From NCBI GenBank assembly GCA_002914805.1, contig JXTB01000188.1, positions 1 to 64,000 of the forward strand: 64,000 bases of DNA, written 5' to 3'. Below the pieces are notes generated by a model. It ran no database searches. It was not told the origin of the DNA and saw only the letters and a program-made list of their open reading frames with translations. The stretch is from Parasponia andersonii. Lineage: Eukaryota > Streptophyta > Magnoliopsida > Rosales > Cannabaceae. Of the stretch, positions 44,940-57,198 are shown piece by piece (position 1 is the first letter of the stretch; the number at the start of each line of letters is the position of its first letter). The translations under genes and the position numbers were made by a program.

Positions 44940-47270
44940 CATAATCAGTCGAGTGACGAACTATTAAAGAACTGCTCGAACAATTTTTATGAATCCGTAG
45001 ATCGGTTAGAAAAAATTCGATGAGTGGCTTGTTGATGCAATCCTAGGATGAGACCCCAAAACTGCTTGCATATAGCTAAGATCCCTGATGCTCCCATAGG
45101 ACTAAATCCATCCATATTTCTTTTTAGAAGTCTAGTAGTGAGGATTTTAGGAAAGGGAATGTATTCTCAGGAGAATCTTCCAATACCAGCGTTAGCTCTA
45201 TAAACCTCAAAGACTACCTTGAACTAGAACCTGAAGTGGAAATAACCGGGGTCAGGCAAAGTAGTCCTCGTATAGGCGACCTTCCTCAAGACCAATGGCC
45301 TCGACATATCAGAGATGCCCCTGTATTCGCAACGGATTATTAATATGTAGAGGGAGATTGGTCATGTACCAATGTAAAGACGAGTTGTTCAACAAACAAG
45401 CTCAGAAAAATTGTTTGCAACTATAAAATCGATGTCCCTCTATGCCTTCCCACAGAGTTCAATTGAACACACACACCTCCTCGTGGAATTGCCTCATTCT
45501 CGGAAGCAGTTCTTAGATTCAGTGTCTACCTCTCACTTCATCCTTACATAAAATCAATCGTCGATTACTATGGAGTCGTCCCTTTTCAACTAACTCCAAA
45601 AACTTCTAGATATATGGTAGGTCTGTACATACTATACCATAAATTAGGCTTAGAGACCCCCACTCCTGAAGAGTTCGCTTGGTTCTACCAAGTGAAATCA
45701 AACTCATCAGACTTCGGCTTCTTTTATGCGAGTAAGTGGTTGAATCAAGCAATAAAAACTATCTACGGGGTCCGCAATAACATGGAAAAATGGAAAAATC
45801 CATTTTTCCACTTTGACTACACGGATAACGGCTTCTTTCAGAACCTTGGTAGGTAACTTTTAGCTTATCGCTTTCTCTACATAAATATATTATTCTGATT
45901 ACACTTGTATGTCATCGCAGATAACAGAGAATGATCAGGACTTTCCAAAGAGCAGCTCGTAAGAGTATATAAAATAAACAACCTTCCGATCAAAGAGTTT
46001 GATTGGAAGAAGCTTAGGACGACCAAGAACTTAGTTGCTTGCGGACTGCTTCCAAGGGGAGCCGCCTTCCCATATTCTACTAACCGTCCCATCAAACCTT
46101 CGAGCTCGAAGAAGAAGCTGAGAAAATAGAAGGAAGAGGGTGCCTTTTCTCCAAAACCCAGGAAACGAAAAGCACCTGCTACACCTGCAGTCTCGGAAGC
46201 ATCCTCTTTAGAAGCTGTATCGCCACCAATCTCTTATCAGTAAGAAGGTAGTTATTTTTCTTTTTCCTCTCATCGCATTATGTCACCTCGCATGCTGACT
46301 CGTATATTTGTATAGAATTGGTTATTGGCAGTGGAATGCGAGCACCACCTTCCACTCTGGGGTCAATGGCAAAGTCCAAGACACCAGAGAGCACACCTTC
46401 TTCAACGATGAAAGGGAAAGAAAAGGTCGACACTTCAAAGAAATGAAAAGTCACCTTCGAGGATATCCCAACAAGCACGCCTCCTCCTCAGTCTCTACTA
46501 ACTGCGAGCCAACCTGAGCCACCCAAGGAGATGGCCATTTCTGATGAAGGACCGAGCCAGGTGGATAAAGACGAAGAGCTTTTCGCACTCCTTCGTCAAC
46601 TACCAGAAAAAGTTGCTATGAGCGTGGCCTTCATCGATCATTTTACTTCTGAAGATGGCTGGGAGAGGATGAAGCGATGACCAGCCAAGGTCACCTTCAG
46701 CTCTGCAATGAGGATGTTGGCGAATATAAGTATCCTCTATCTTTACTCTTCAACATACTTTTCTGGTATTGATGTGTTATATTTTCAGACTGCTGTGGCT
46801 GCTGTCTAGATGCATGACCCAATCCTCGAATGTTTGAAAAAAGCCAAAAAAAGTCGAGGAAATAACCCAAGTATTCGAGGACTCGAAGAAAGCTCGTGAG
46901 GAAGAGAGAAAACCCTTCGAATTAGAAAGGCAGCAGTTACTCGAAGGTCTGACAAAGGAAAAGCTTGAAAAAGAGAAGCTCGAGGAGAAAATTAAGGAAT
47001 TTAAGAAGATCATCTCCGAGCATTCGGATCGCATGAAAGAGGCGACCACAGTGGCGGCTCACAAGGCTATAGAAGAGTTCAAGGCTACCGAAGGCAAGGG
47101 GCTCGAAGAAAAAGCCAGTGACATTTCCTCGTCGACCATAATATATAATATCTTCTACGAGCATCCAGACTTCGACGTTTCCATTCTTGGTGAAAATGTG
47201 GTCAAGCTTGTCCAGAGTTGAAGGGAAGTGGAGGCTGCCAAAACTGGAGATGGTGGAGTGAGCACATCTG
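44940..47270 (+). pseudogene. Antisense ORF (aORF) of Tat element 2, with intron-like breaks
   Basis: On the plus strand, opposite to pol, 45490-45856 encodes YLSLHPYIKSIVDYYGVV followed by PFQLTPKTSRYMVGLYILYH. GFFYASKWLNQAIKTIYGV and FHFDYTDNGFFQNLG complete this part, which resembles the Transposase_28-like domain. A GTAGGT donor (about 45848) and GCAG acceptor (about 45920) suggest an intron. The next exon reads LPIKEFDWKKLRTTKNLVA and is followed by a Lys/Pro/Ser-rich linker. A second intron-like gap ends at about 46315. After a Pro-rich stretch comes a long Glu/Lys coiled coil (46850-47090), and the protein closes with FYEHPDFDVSILGENVVKL. A few stops are present. Function unknown. Confidence 0.65.
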
Positions 47271-47929
47271 CATAGTTTTTTCTTTTTTTTTTTTTTTTAA
47301 TTTCAGAGCAATACGGGCTTCGCCCCTTAATGTTTTGTAATACTTTGCTTGCATACAGGTGTGAGCCTTTATCAATGAATGCTTTCTTTATTAGACGTTT
47401 ATTCCTGCAAAATAATTAAAACATTATATTGCAATAAAAAGATTCATAATTTAACCAAGTAGTCAATCACTAGGTGACTGATCGGTACGCTATTGCGATT
47501 CAAATCCAATACTTAAAACGGGTTTTAAGTGTTAGGATAGGTTAGGTCGCTTAAGAAAACAGCAAGTATGAGTAGTGCGAACTTAATACTATTTTTCAAA
47601 AGTTCCATGGCAAAATATAATATAGCAATATATCACATCGAACAATGAATATTTTGCTTAGTTACTTTGTTATTCGAGGAGGGAAATTGCGTAATACGAC
47701 TTGCTATGGCATGAAGCGAGGAGAAAATCCTAAGATTTTAAGAAATTAAAAATTTCGGCGATCTAAAATTCCGACTCCTTAAATGGACGTTTTGCATAGT
47801 CCCTTAGGAAGTAAGTAGGAGACAATATTCTAATCCCACTGCTCCCTTAGTTTTATGGTATTCAAAGACTGCCATAAAACTATAAAAGGTGAACCAAATT
47901 GAATGATTGATGAGGAGACATCCTTATTG

Positions 47930-48022
47930 ATGATGACGAATGACGAATAATGAATAACGAATGACGACCAACGAATGACGAACATAAATAGATATCTTTA
48001 TCGACGAATGACGAATACATGA
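47930..48022. repeat. GACGAATGA-type short tandem repeats in the 3' spacer
   Basis: About eight copies of TGACGAA, AACGAATGACGA and close variants occur in about 90 bases between the integrase end and the antisense ORF. They are analogous to the longer repeats at 7010-7240 in element 1. The rest of 47280-47930 shows no coding sequence; a T run lies at about 47280-47300. Confidence 0.65.
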
Positions 48023-48044
48023 AGATATATATGAAGATTTACTA

Positions 48045-49280
48045 ATAATAGCGACGAAGTTGTTCTGCATTCCAAGCATGCTCAATCATTTGTCCACCAG
48101 TGCAAGCTAACTTATATGTCCCAGGTCGAATAACGGCATCAATAACATATAGTCCTTCCCAAGAGGGTCCAAATACACCAACACTGTGCTCTTTATTATT
48201 AGATAGAACCTGTCGAAGAACAAGATCACCAACTTCAAACCCTCGACTTCTAACTTTAGAGTTATAATATCGAGCCGTGCGCTGTTGATATGATGCGATC
48301 CGAAGCTGAGACTGCTCGGGCTTTTTTTTTCTAAAAGATCGAGCTCAATCCTCATCAGTGCGCGATTCTAATCTTGCTCATAGGCAGATCGTCGTAGAGA
48401 GCTCATACCAATTTCTACTGGTACCATTGCTTCGTATCCATAAGCTAAAGAGAATGGACTCTCTCCAGTAGTGGTTCATTGAGTGGTGCAATAAGCCCAC
48501 AATACTTCAAGGAGTACTTCTGGCCAAGCTCCTTTGTGCTCTTCCAACTTTGTCTTTATGTTCTGTTTAAGTATCTTGTTTATAGTCTCGACCTGTCTAT
48601 TGGCTTGTTGATGAACAACAGCAGAGAAATTCTTTGTGATGCCTAAGTTGTCGCATAAGTTACAGAACTCATCGCAGTCAAATTGTTTCCCATTATTAGA
48701 AATTATAGTATGCAGTATACTATAATGGCAGATTATAGATTTATAAATAAAATCTATCATCTTCTTTGCGGAAATGATAATCAAGGCTTTAGTTTCTGTC
48801 CACTTGATGAAATAATCGACTGCGACTACCGCATATTTTAATCCACCTCGTGCCAATGAAAACATTCCGATAATATCAATTCCCCACATTGCAAATGGCC
48901 ATGGACTGGTCATTGGAGTTAGAGGAACAGGTAGCATTCTAGGAATAGTTGCAAATCGTTGACATCTGTCACACCTCTTAGCAAATTCCATTGTATCCTT
49001 CTTCATAGTTGGCCAAAAATACCCATGTCTTAGAACTTTGTTTGCAAGTGCCCTTCCCTAAAATAGTTTCCACATATTCTTTCGTGAATTTCCCTCATAA
49101 TGTAGTGTGCTTTTTCTTCATCGACACATAATAACAATGGCAAACTAAAACTTCTTCGATAAAGCTTCTTGTCATAGATGACATAGCGAGTTACCTTCAT
49201 TTGAAGTCGCTTTGCATCGTCTTTGTTTTCGGGGAGGTCGCCATTTTGTATATACTCCATTATAGGATCCATCTATGATG
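48045..49280 (-). pseudogene. Integrase of Tat element 2
   Basis: From 49272 down: the linker and zinc-finger segment (KKLYRRSFSLPLLLCVDEEK, IMREIHERICGNYF, with Tyr where the second zinc His is expected). Then comes MKKDTMEFAKRCDRCQRFA and the catalytic core (MWGIDIIG, VVAVDYFIKWTE, IISNNGKQFD, VETINKILKQ). The second acidic residue of the DDE triad reads Asn (SNNG instead of SDNG). After a frame break at about 48475 the C-terminus continues to the close EHAWNAEQLRRYY at about 48045. The largest open piece is 48476-49006. Confidence 0.85.
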
Positions 49281-49443
49281 ATTTTTTGTCAACCGGCATG
49301 GTTATTTGGGGCTCTACTACAATACTTGGTTTTACAAGAATTTCGACAGGGACCACCTTTGGTAATTCAGCATCTTTTATTGAGGCGAGCTTAGCTAGAG
49401 CATCTACCCGAGTATTTTTAATGCGAGGAAGAAGTTGAATATT

Positions 49444-49758
49444 TTAGGCAGTAAATATTGAGAAGAGTCTTCGTACCTTCTTTAAATAAGACATCATTTT
49501 TTTTCCTCTTGTTTGATAATCACCGATCATTTGACAAACGACTAGCTGGGAATCGCTGTACACCTCAATCATTTCGACCTTCATTTCTCGTGCGAGCTTT
49601 AGCCTAACTATCAGTGCTTCATATTCTACCTCATTATTTGATGCTGAAAATTTGAAACGAAGTGCACAATAAATATTATGCCCTTCAGGACTGATTAGTA
49701 CTAAGCCTATACTAGCTCTATTCTCGTTTGACGATCCATCAATGTAAAGTTTCCACAA
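49444..49758 (-). pseudogene. Second (archaeal-type) RNase H of Tat element 2
   Basis: It opens MWKLYIDGSSNENRASIGLV. A later VEYEALIVRLKLA segment supplies the Glu, and VYSDSQLVVCQMIGDY supplies the next Asp, so three acidic catalytic positions are visible. A second RNase H after the usual one is known in Tat-lineage elements. Confidence 0.8.
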
Positions 49759-49839
49759 TTTTGATAAATCTGTAGTAGGTTTTTCGATTACTTCTATGGG
49801 AACATTGACATCATATGTGAATTCTGCAATGAAATCTGC

Positions 49840-51195
49840 GAGAGCTTACGTTTTAATCACAGTACAGGGTTGAAAATTGATGTCAAACTGACTCAACTCA
49901 ATTGCCCACTTAAGTAGCCATCCTGAAGCTTCAGGTTTTTGCAAAACATGCTTTAACGGAAAATTCGTGAAAACTTTGATGGAATGCGCATGAAAATAAG
50001 GTCGAAGCTTCCTGGATGTGACGATGAGTTCTAATGCCAACTTCTTCATCTCTGGATATCTTGCTTCGGTATCGAGCAATCTTTTACTTACGTAATATAC
50101 CAGTCGCTATATCTTTTCTTCTTCTCGAATTAACGCAGCACTTGTCGTATATTTGGAAACAGAGAGGTATAAATACAATTCTTCCCCCAGGTTTGGCTTC
50201 GACAAGAGTGGAGGAGAACTTAAGTGTGCTTTCAATTCTCAAAATGCCTGCTCATATTCTTCCGTCCACTCGAATCTCTTCGAACTCTTCAGTACTTTGA
50301 AGAATGGTTGGCACTTATCTGTTGACCAGGATACAAATCGACTTAATGCAGCCACTCTTCCTGCTAGGCTTTGAACATCTTTAGGTTTACGAGGGGATTG
50401 TATATCGATTAGTGCTTATATCTTTTAGGGATTAGCTTCGATTCCTAACTGGTTGACTATGAACCCCAGGAATTTTTCAGATCCTACCATGAATGCACAC
50501 TTCTGGGGGTTTAGCCTCATCTGATATTTTCGAAGAATGTTGAACATCTCATCAAGATGCTTGATGTGATCTTTAGCTCCCTTCGATTTCACCAGTATGT
50601 CATCAACATATATTTCCATTGTCTTGCCAATTTGCTTTGCAAACATCATATTGACAAGACGCTGATAAGTCGCTCCCACGTTGATGAGTCCAAAAGGCAT
50701 CTTCTTATAACAGTACAATCCTCGGTCAGTGATGAATGAAGTATGCTCCTCATCAGGCTCGTACATGGGGATTTGATTATATCCAAAATATGCATCCATA
50801 AAGCTTAATAGTTCATGTCCCGACGTCACATCTACGAGTTGGTCGATTCTCAGAAGGGGAAAACTATCCTTCGGGCATGCCTTGTTGAGGTTGGTGAAAT
50901 TGATACAAGTTCTCCATTTCCCGTTGGGTTTCTTTACTAAAACTAGGTTTGCAAGCCAGTTTGGATAGAAATATTTCCTAATGAATCCAATCTCGAGCAA
51001 CTTCTCTACCTCTTCTTTCAATGCGACGTAACATTCTGGATTCATGGCTCTTCTTTTTTGCCACACAGGCTTCCTCATCGTATCTATATTGAGGCGGTGA
51101 CATATGATATTCGGATCAATCCCCACCATATCCGAATGTTGCCATGTGAAAATATCCAAATTTGATTTCAGAAAAGTGATTAATGAAGATCGCAC
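49840..51195 (-). pseudogene. Reverse transcriptase and first RNase H of Tat element 2
   Basis: An uninterrupted frame 50425-51195 gives the RT: WQHSDMVGIDPNIICHRLN, then VKKPNGKWRTCINFTNLNKA, LLSFMDAYFGYNQIPM, the catalytic IYVDDILVKSK and FLGFIVNQLGIEANP. After a stop at about 50425, pieces of the connection and RNase H follow down to about 49846 (ARYPEMKKLALELIVTSRKL, FHEFSVKACF in another frame). RT looks the best preserved part. The DD pair is intact. Confidence 0.85.
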
Positions 51196-53360
51196 GAGTT
51201 CTTGAAGCTTCCTCTGATTTTAAGAACCTTCGAAGACCTATCGATTAGCAAATATTCCAAGTCTTCTATAGGTCTAATTTTGACCTTACAATCAATTTCT
51301 CGAGGGTCGAGGTCATCAATTGACGTTCCGCTTGATGCTTCACCTAACGCTTCTGATGCTTTCCTTGATGTTTCTCCTTGTAGCTGGACCATCATTATGC
51401 AAGGTGTCATATCTTTTATTGCGAGCTTTATTGAGTTATTATACCCGTTGAAGCTTTCATGGTCACTGCTCGAGATGTATGACATTAGTTAATGATTGCT
51501 ATCGCACTTCTCGTGTGTACCTATCTTGCGCTTTCTTCGAATTTTCACTGATGTGCGGGCCTCTAAAAATAGTTCACACCTCTCGTTGAATTTCTAGAGG
51601 TCACTGTCAGTCTTTTTCTCGCCTTTCATTGTTCAGTTCAGTGTACTGTCGTAGCCGCCCTTCTTTAATTAATCTTTTAAAGCAAAACAGTTATTGGTAT
51701 CGTGTCCAATGTCATTATGATACTGGCAGAACTTGTTAGGGTCGCACCTCGCTCTATCTCTTTTCATCAGTTCCGGTTGACGATACCTCTTCTGCTGGTT
51801 TGTGACCGCATAAATATGATTTATGGGTGTGTTTAGTTCAGTATAGTTGTTGAACCTCATGGGAGCTTTTGGAGCCTCCTGCTTTTTTTGTTTGGCCTGC
51901 TTTTCAGTCGTTTGTTCATTACTCCTTTTATTCAACCTTTTATTATTGTTGTTGTCTGAGGTCGCATCTTTAGCAGCATCTTTTCTTCCTTCCTTTGTGA
52001 CCTTATGAAGATTTTTACGTGAAGATTCCACCCTTAGATGCCGACCAACTCTACGATAGAAGTCTTCAATGATTCTACATTCTCGCTCAAGTAAATCTTC
52101 CCAGAGTTTAGTTTCTAGTCGCACCCCAGCCATCATTAGAGTTAAAACTCCTCCTTCAGGTGGGTTATTGACCTTTGCCAATTCTGAGGAAAAGCGATTT
52201 AGGTAAAATCATAGAGTTTTCTCCGGACCTTGCCGAATAGTAGATAGACTGATCAGTAGAATAGTGAAATTCTTAGCAGCTTAGAATTGCCTCAAGAATG
52301 CAGTCTGGTATTGTTGCCAGGATAAGATTGAACCGGACTTGAGTCCTCAGAACCACTTCTTCGTTGCTCCCGTGAGAGTTACAGCAAAACACCTGCAATA
52401 TGCGAGATCATCGACACGATGTAGTTCCATCAGGTCATTGAAGTGATCCATATGATCCTGCAGATCAGTTTTCCCATCAAAAATGTTTATGGTGGGAAGT
52501 TTGAATCTAGTAGGTAAGGTAGCAGCTCGAACGTCCTCGCTGAATGGCGATTGATGATACCTATCAACGAGCCCATCATCCCAGCTGGTAAGTGCATCTG
52601 ATGCGATCCTCAAATTGTGAACATCGACATTCGGAGGAAGAGTGAGAATAATATCTTTTGCTAATGGTAGGGGTGGCCCTTGGTTGTTATTGCGATTTAA
52701 GGCAGATTGGTCAGACAGGGTCTGCTGCGACCTTTGTGGGGTTTTCATTGAAATAGTACGATGAGATCGACTTCGGTCGTTGAGATGCGATATGATCATT
52801 CTTGACTTCGTCGCTATTCTAGATGTTATCTCAGGTCTGTAGGATTCTATCGAGATTCCCTACTAATCCTTTCAAAGACACTCTTCGATTGTCATTTCTG
52901 CTCGTTGTTTAGAACATCACGATTGATAGTCGCTCTCTAAGAAGGTTGTCGATGATTAAGATTTGTGCTCGAATTTTCAGTTCCAGATTCTAGGGGCAAG
53001 TCTGCGACCTTACCTTTTCTCTTGGAGGTGCAATCTCCATGATACTCCTGCCGGGCTTTATGCTGGTCACGGTTCCCTGTATCTAGGATTTGAATTCCTC
53101 TCTCAAGTTATTGAGCAGGACGTTCTCTGGGACATTCGTGCTGTGGTGGAGTTAGCATCTGTCCCTCAGTAAGTCGTCGTAGAGAGTCATTAATCTGACT
53201 TGTAATTTGCTGAAGGTTCACCAGTGCTTTCTCCATACGATCCTGTCTCTGGACAATATTTTCTGGTACGGTTACGGTAGGCTGATCCTGAGCAGGATCT
53301 ACCTGTACAACAACAGTACTTTAGGGATAATTTTGGCTAGTTTTGGTGTTTTTAGTGTTT
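51180..53360 (-). pseudogene. gag of Tat element 2, protease core apparently missing
   Basis: It begins near 53360 (MANTKNTKTSQNYP, then stop). The capsid-like part in 52347-52799 includes IFDGKTDLQDHMDHFNDLME and AYCRCFAVTLTGATKKWF. The C-terminal part in 51669-52181 is Lys/Gln-rich and ends with a CCHC-like FCQYHNDIGHDTNNCF. Only about 470 bp separate this from the RT start. They contain the IFRGPH-like start of the protease region and a Ser/Asp-rich linker, but no D-S/T/N-G-S active-site motif in any frame I read. Stops and frameshifts are common. Confidence 0.75.
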
Positions 53361-53407
53361 GCCATTGTTGAAAGAAGCGGAATTGACAAACTTTTCTGCT
53401 GGAATAG

Positions 53408-53424
53408 CCCTCCTTCTAGCGCCA
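53408..53424 (-). other. Primer binding site of Tat element 2
   Basis: On the minus strand TGGCGCTAGAAGGAGGG lies five bases inside the 5' LTR end. TGGCGC at this place is usual for Athila/Tat-group primer sites; the exact tRNA is not assigned. Confidence 0.65.
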
Positions 53425-53429
53425 ATTGT

Positions 53430-54040
53430 TGACGGAGGTTTTGTCAATAATTAATTTAAGAAATTGCAAGATGTGGCTTGTATGTGTAAAGAGTTGATCA
53501 ATCAAAATATGTAAAAGAGACAAGAATTTTATAGTGGTTCGGCCCCAAAAGAGATGAGCCTACTTCCACTGTTGTTCACTATTTTCTGGAAGATTACAAG
53601 AGTTTCGTTAAGTTTCCAGGAAGTAAAAATAATAAATTCCCCCAAAGTTCTCCCCAGAAGCTGAAGATCCCTCCCAACAGCATTGAACTCCCTTTATATA
53701 GGTGATAGTAGCTCAATCTTTCCCAATTGTGAAAATGGGTAAGTGTATAATCAGAAAATACAATTTGAGTAACAATATAACTAGGTAACAACTTAAATGA
53801 GATGACTGGTCGATCTTGAAAGAGAAACTTTTGTTTCCCTTTCTTTGTAGATTACCCGTTTAACGAAGCTTGGTTTAGTTTTCTTTTCATTCTGGTCGCA
53901 CTTTATTCGGAGGGAGGTCGCATTCGACTTACTTGGAAAAGGTTGCACTTAACTTACTCGTGCGATCTGACATGTTCTCTTAGTCGCTAATTTTCCCTTT
54001 CTGGCATTAACCAAAATATAGGTTTTTAGACCGCACAACA
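53430..54040 (-). repeat. 5' LTR of Tat element 2
   Basis: On the minus strand it begins TGTTGTGCGGTC and ends CTCCGTCA. It is a direct repeat of 43450-44085. TTTATATAGG near 53695 is the corresponding TATA region. Confidence 0.85.
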
Positions 54041-54290
54041 TTCTATAATTTAAATATTATAGTTTAGACTCCGTAAAATAATATCCTGAGTTGACTTTAT
54101 GGATAACTTTAACTACAAAAAGACAATAATATCTTCAAAATTAAGAAGAAAATAAGGATTAATATAGTTTTAATGGAAAATATTATTATTTTTTTATTAC
54201 TAAAATTGGTCAAAAAATCGGTGTAGGGTATTAATTCTCAGAAATTCTTAAACTCAAGATATTATTTTGTAGATACTAATTTGAAAAATA

Positions 54291-54849
54291 ATAAATAAAA
54301 ACGAAAAGTTCAACTTTAATATAGAATAACTTAGAAAATAATGGCCCAGAAAAAACAAATTAAGTAAAATAAAAGGCCAAAAGTAGCTATAAAACCATAA
54401 ACATGAAAATTCAGCAGACAAATATACATGTTGACATATAAATTTAATTTGGATATAAAAGTGTGTATATATATATATATATATATATTTGTATATACAA
54501 TAGTTGGGATCCTGCACGACTTAGAACATGGATTGTCTTTGGGCCTTGGGGAGTTGGTCAAGGAATTGAATTTGGGCTTTTAAGCCTTTGAAGGGAGTTT
54601 GAAAATGGACAAAAGTGAGTCACATTGATTTGTTTGTTTTATTAAGTAATCAAATATTGTAATGCATGCCGCGAGGGTATTTACACCTAAAAGTTTACTA
54701 AGCTTCTCACGATGAAAAAAGAAACTCATCCATTAATATTTTCTGTGGAGGTACTTTCTTGTAACCAATTAAAAGACAACAAGTGACCTTTGCAGAAAAA
54801 CCGAAAACAACATGTTGCAGCCTACATACAACGAGAAAGACTTGACTAT
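54291..54849. other. Intergenic, AT-rich
   Basis: No gene seen. A TA repeat lies at 54467-54489. Confidence 0.5.
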
Positions 54850-55572
54850 GGGCTAAGCAGCTCCCAGATGGCTAACAACATAGTTTGATGGTATGGAACC
54901 AGTAAGACTCAAGTCTGAAGGCAAAGCCCCTGGACAAATGTCGTAAGCGGCTCGGTATATTCCAAACAATAATATCTGATGATGTCGCCAGTAATTCTGA
55001 CGTATCATCCCAGCCAACCACTTGTTCGAGAAGAGAACTCCGATCACGTAACATGTAGAGCCTTGCTACAACAATACTCGAAAGCCGGCGTACGCTGCGG
55101 AGAGACTGACGCTTGACCAAATCATCTACCCTCTGACCATACAATAGGTAGAGAAGATTCTTTCTATTTTCTCTAAGGATACATGGCTAACGACTCTATA
55201 TTTTGGGACCACAAGACCATTATAAATAATTATTTATATCTCACAGAGAAAATAAGATGTCACAATTTCTCAAAATTCTAATTGTCGTTTTTACTTTTTC
55301 TCCTCTCTCTCTCTTATACATAATCTTTCCTTATGCTTCCTAAAAATACATAGTACTATTACTATTCATCTATTTTTATTTAGTACCATTTTAATGATTT
55401 TTCTAAAGTAGATTTGACAGATACTATACCAGTATTATAATTACTAGTTAGTAAAAAGTCTATCTATAATCTTATTCAAAATTGTATGGACCACACCTAT
55501 ATAAATTCTGGGTTTTAGCTTCCTTCAAGAAGAACTACTTGATTGTCCCACGGACTAAAATCTACACCAATA
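54850..55572 (+). mobile_element. LTR of the element 1 family, plus strand
   Basis: The last ~420 bp align by eye with 10250-10668: TTTTGGGACCACAAGACCATTATAAATAA (TATA region), then GTATGGACCACACCTATA and CCACGGACTAAAATCTACACC. The GC-richer 54850-55140 part is probably the upstream half. No pol sequence adjoins it, so it may be a solo or truncated LTR. The open frames here are not genes. Confidence 0.6.
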
Positions 55573-56822
55573 TTTTCAATCCTAACTCTCATTATCATGT
55601 CATAAATATTAAATTGTTAGGAAATTCTATTCCCTAACAAATCCTAAAATATATTCTTCTCTAATATAATCTAAATTACTTTTGCTACCACTATATCTCG
55701 ATCTTAGTGGTACATCCACTCAGATAGAGTCGAAAACTTTTGACCATTGCCGAACTGGTACTATTGTCTCAACTGACCGTTCCAATTGATTTTTAATCTA
55801 TGGCTGGAGTTTTTCGATCTCAGTCAAAAATTTTCGATTAAAATCAAGTCACTATTGGATCATAGTCGAACAATCTTAACTCCGATCGAATGTGGTCGAT
55901 TGTCTTCCTAGCACTGCCTCTTTCACTTTTGACTTTTTCAATTTTAGTCTAAATTTTTTTTTACTAGAGTTGAAATAGAAGTAATTTTGGAATTCTAAAA
56001 TTTTTATTAAATGAAAGTTCTACTAATTTTGTAAATAATTTATACATCGTTCATTTTTTGGCCAGCAGATCAAATTTGATAATGTCCCTGTTCCCTAATA
56101 GAAAGAGACTAAATTTGGCTTTAACGATGGAAATTCTTTAATTATTTTTCTTAATTTTTAGTCAACTTTTTAGTTTGGAGTAATTTTTAGTCAAGCTTTA
56201 TGTATTATTTTTTTTGAATTAATTCGAAATTTTAATTTTTTAAAATAATAAAGATAATGTTTTCGAAAAACTTTCCTTAAAAATTGATAATAATGAACAT
56301 TACAATCGATAGATGTTAATTAGGATACGAAACAACTACCCATAAACATATTTAATACATATTGAAAAATTAAACTTGGATCAAGAAAATAAAATAAAAT
56401 AAAGAAATAACCAAATCCACTCTTAATCAATGCTTCATTTAACTCTGAGTTCGACTAGAAAATTTTTAGTAGTATTTCCGAGTTCACTCTATTTATGGAC
56501 ATGAGGACCTTTTTTCTGTTTGGCTCTTTGTTGCAAACTGATACTGGTGTATATTTGAATTGAGAACAAGAACTTAATTAGATCAGCGCATGAAATTCTA
56601 GCCAATTTGACAATTCCTAATCAGAATTTATGCCTCGATTGATTATGATTTATGTCTTCTCTTTAATGTATATCTACACACAAACACATATGTGTAAGAA
56701 CAGGAAGGACCGTCGTTTTATAATTCTATACCTAACTCTTAGAGTGCTCGACTTTTTTTTAACAATATTCAACTTTAGGAAATGTGCATCATATTCCACC
56801 AATTAAAACAGAGTATGTGTAT
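55573..56822. other. Intergenic between two related LTRs
   Basis: AT-rich with no gene. From 55720 to 55910 there are repeated TCGA words (GAGTCGAAAA, TTTTCGAT, GATCGAATG, GTCGATTG) loosely reminiscent of the window start. It lies between two oppositely oriented LTRs of one family but has no recognisable retroelement coding sequence. Confidence 0.45.
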
Positions 56823-57078
56823 TGTTGGTGTGGATTTTGGTCCATGAATCAATGAATATCGTATATCTTTAAGGTGGTTCCTCTTGAATGAAGCTAAAGC
56901 ACAAATTTGATGCAAGTATTATTACTTTAAATAAAGTTTATAGATAGATTTTTCAACAGCTAATAATGGTCCTACTGGCATGATATCTACCAAAACTCCT
57001 CACAAAATGACGTTAGTGGTGTCTAAATGAAGTACTCAAATGAATAGCAGCTATATAGTAATGCAACTATGTTTTTGG

Positions 57079-57118
<40 letters not shown>

Positions 57119-57157
57119 CAACTATGTAGAGAGAGAATGCAACTATGTTTTTGGAAA

Positions 57158-57198
<41 letters not shown>

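Larger units (their letters stand above)
43449..54042 (-). mobile_element. Full-length Tat-type Ty3/gypsy retrotransposon (element 2)
   Basis: Direct LTRs (43450-44085 and 53430-54040) enclose, on the minus strand, primer site, gag, RT, RNase H, a second archaeal-type RNase H, integrase, a repeat-bearing spacer and a plus-strand antisense ORF. A polypurine tract follows. Dual RNase H and the antisense ORF place it in the Tat lineage. CTATA lies at both flanks (43444-43448 and 54043-54047), although the TG/CA termini are offset by one or two bases from it. The LTRs differ at many sites and coding frames are broken, so it is inactive. It is the largest element in the window. Confidence 0.88.
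43420..54290. mobile_element. Foldback MITE copy split by Tat element 2
   Basis: The left piece 43420-43448 (GTAAACTGCAAAAGAATATCC, then GGTTTGAATAAT) and right piece 54043-54290 together match the foldback family in TLC intron 3. Only if CTATA is counted once does the text become continuous. The 10.6-kb element is therefore an insertion into this older MITE. Confidence 0.7.

Noticed and set aside
54853-55144. Two overlapping minus-strand open frames
   Set aside because: They sit in a non-coding LTR and have no domain.
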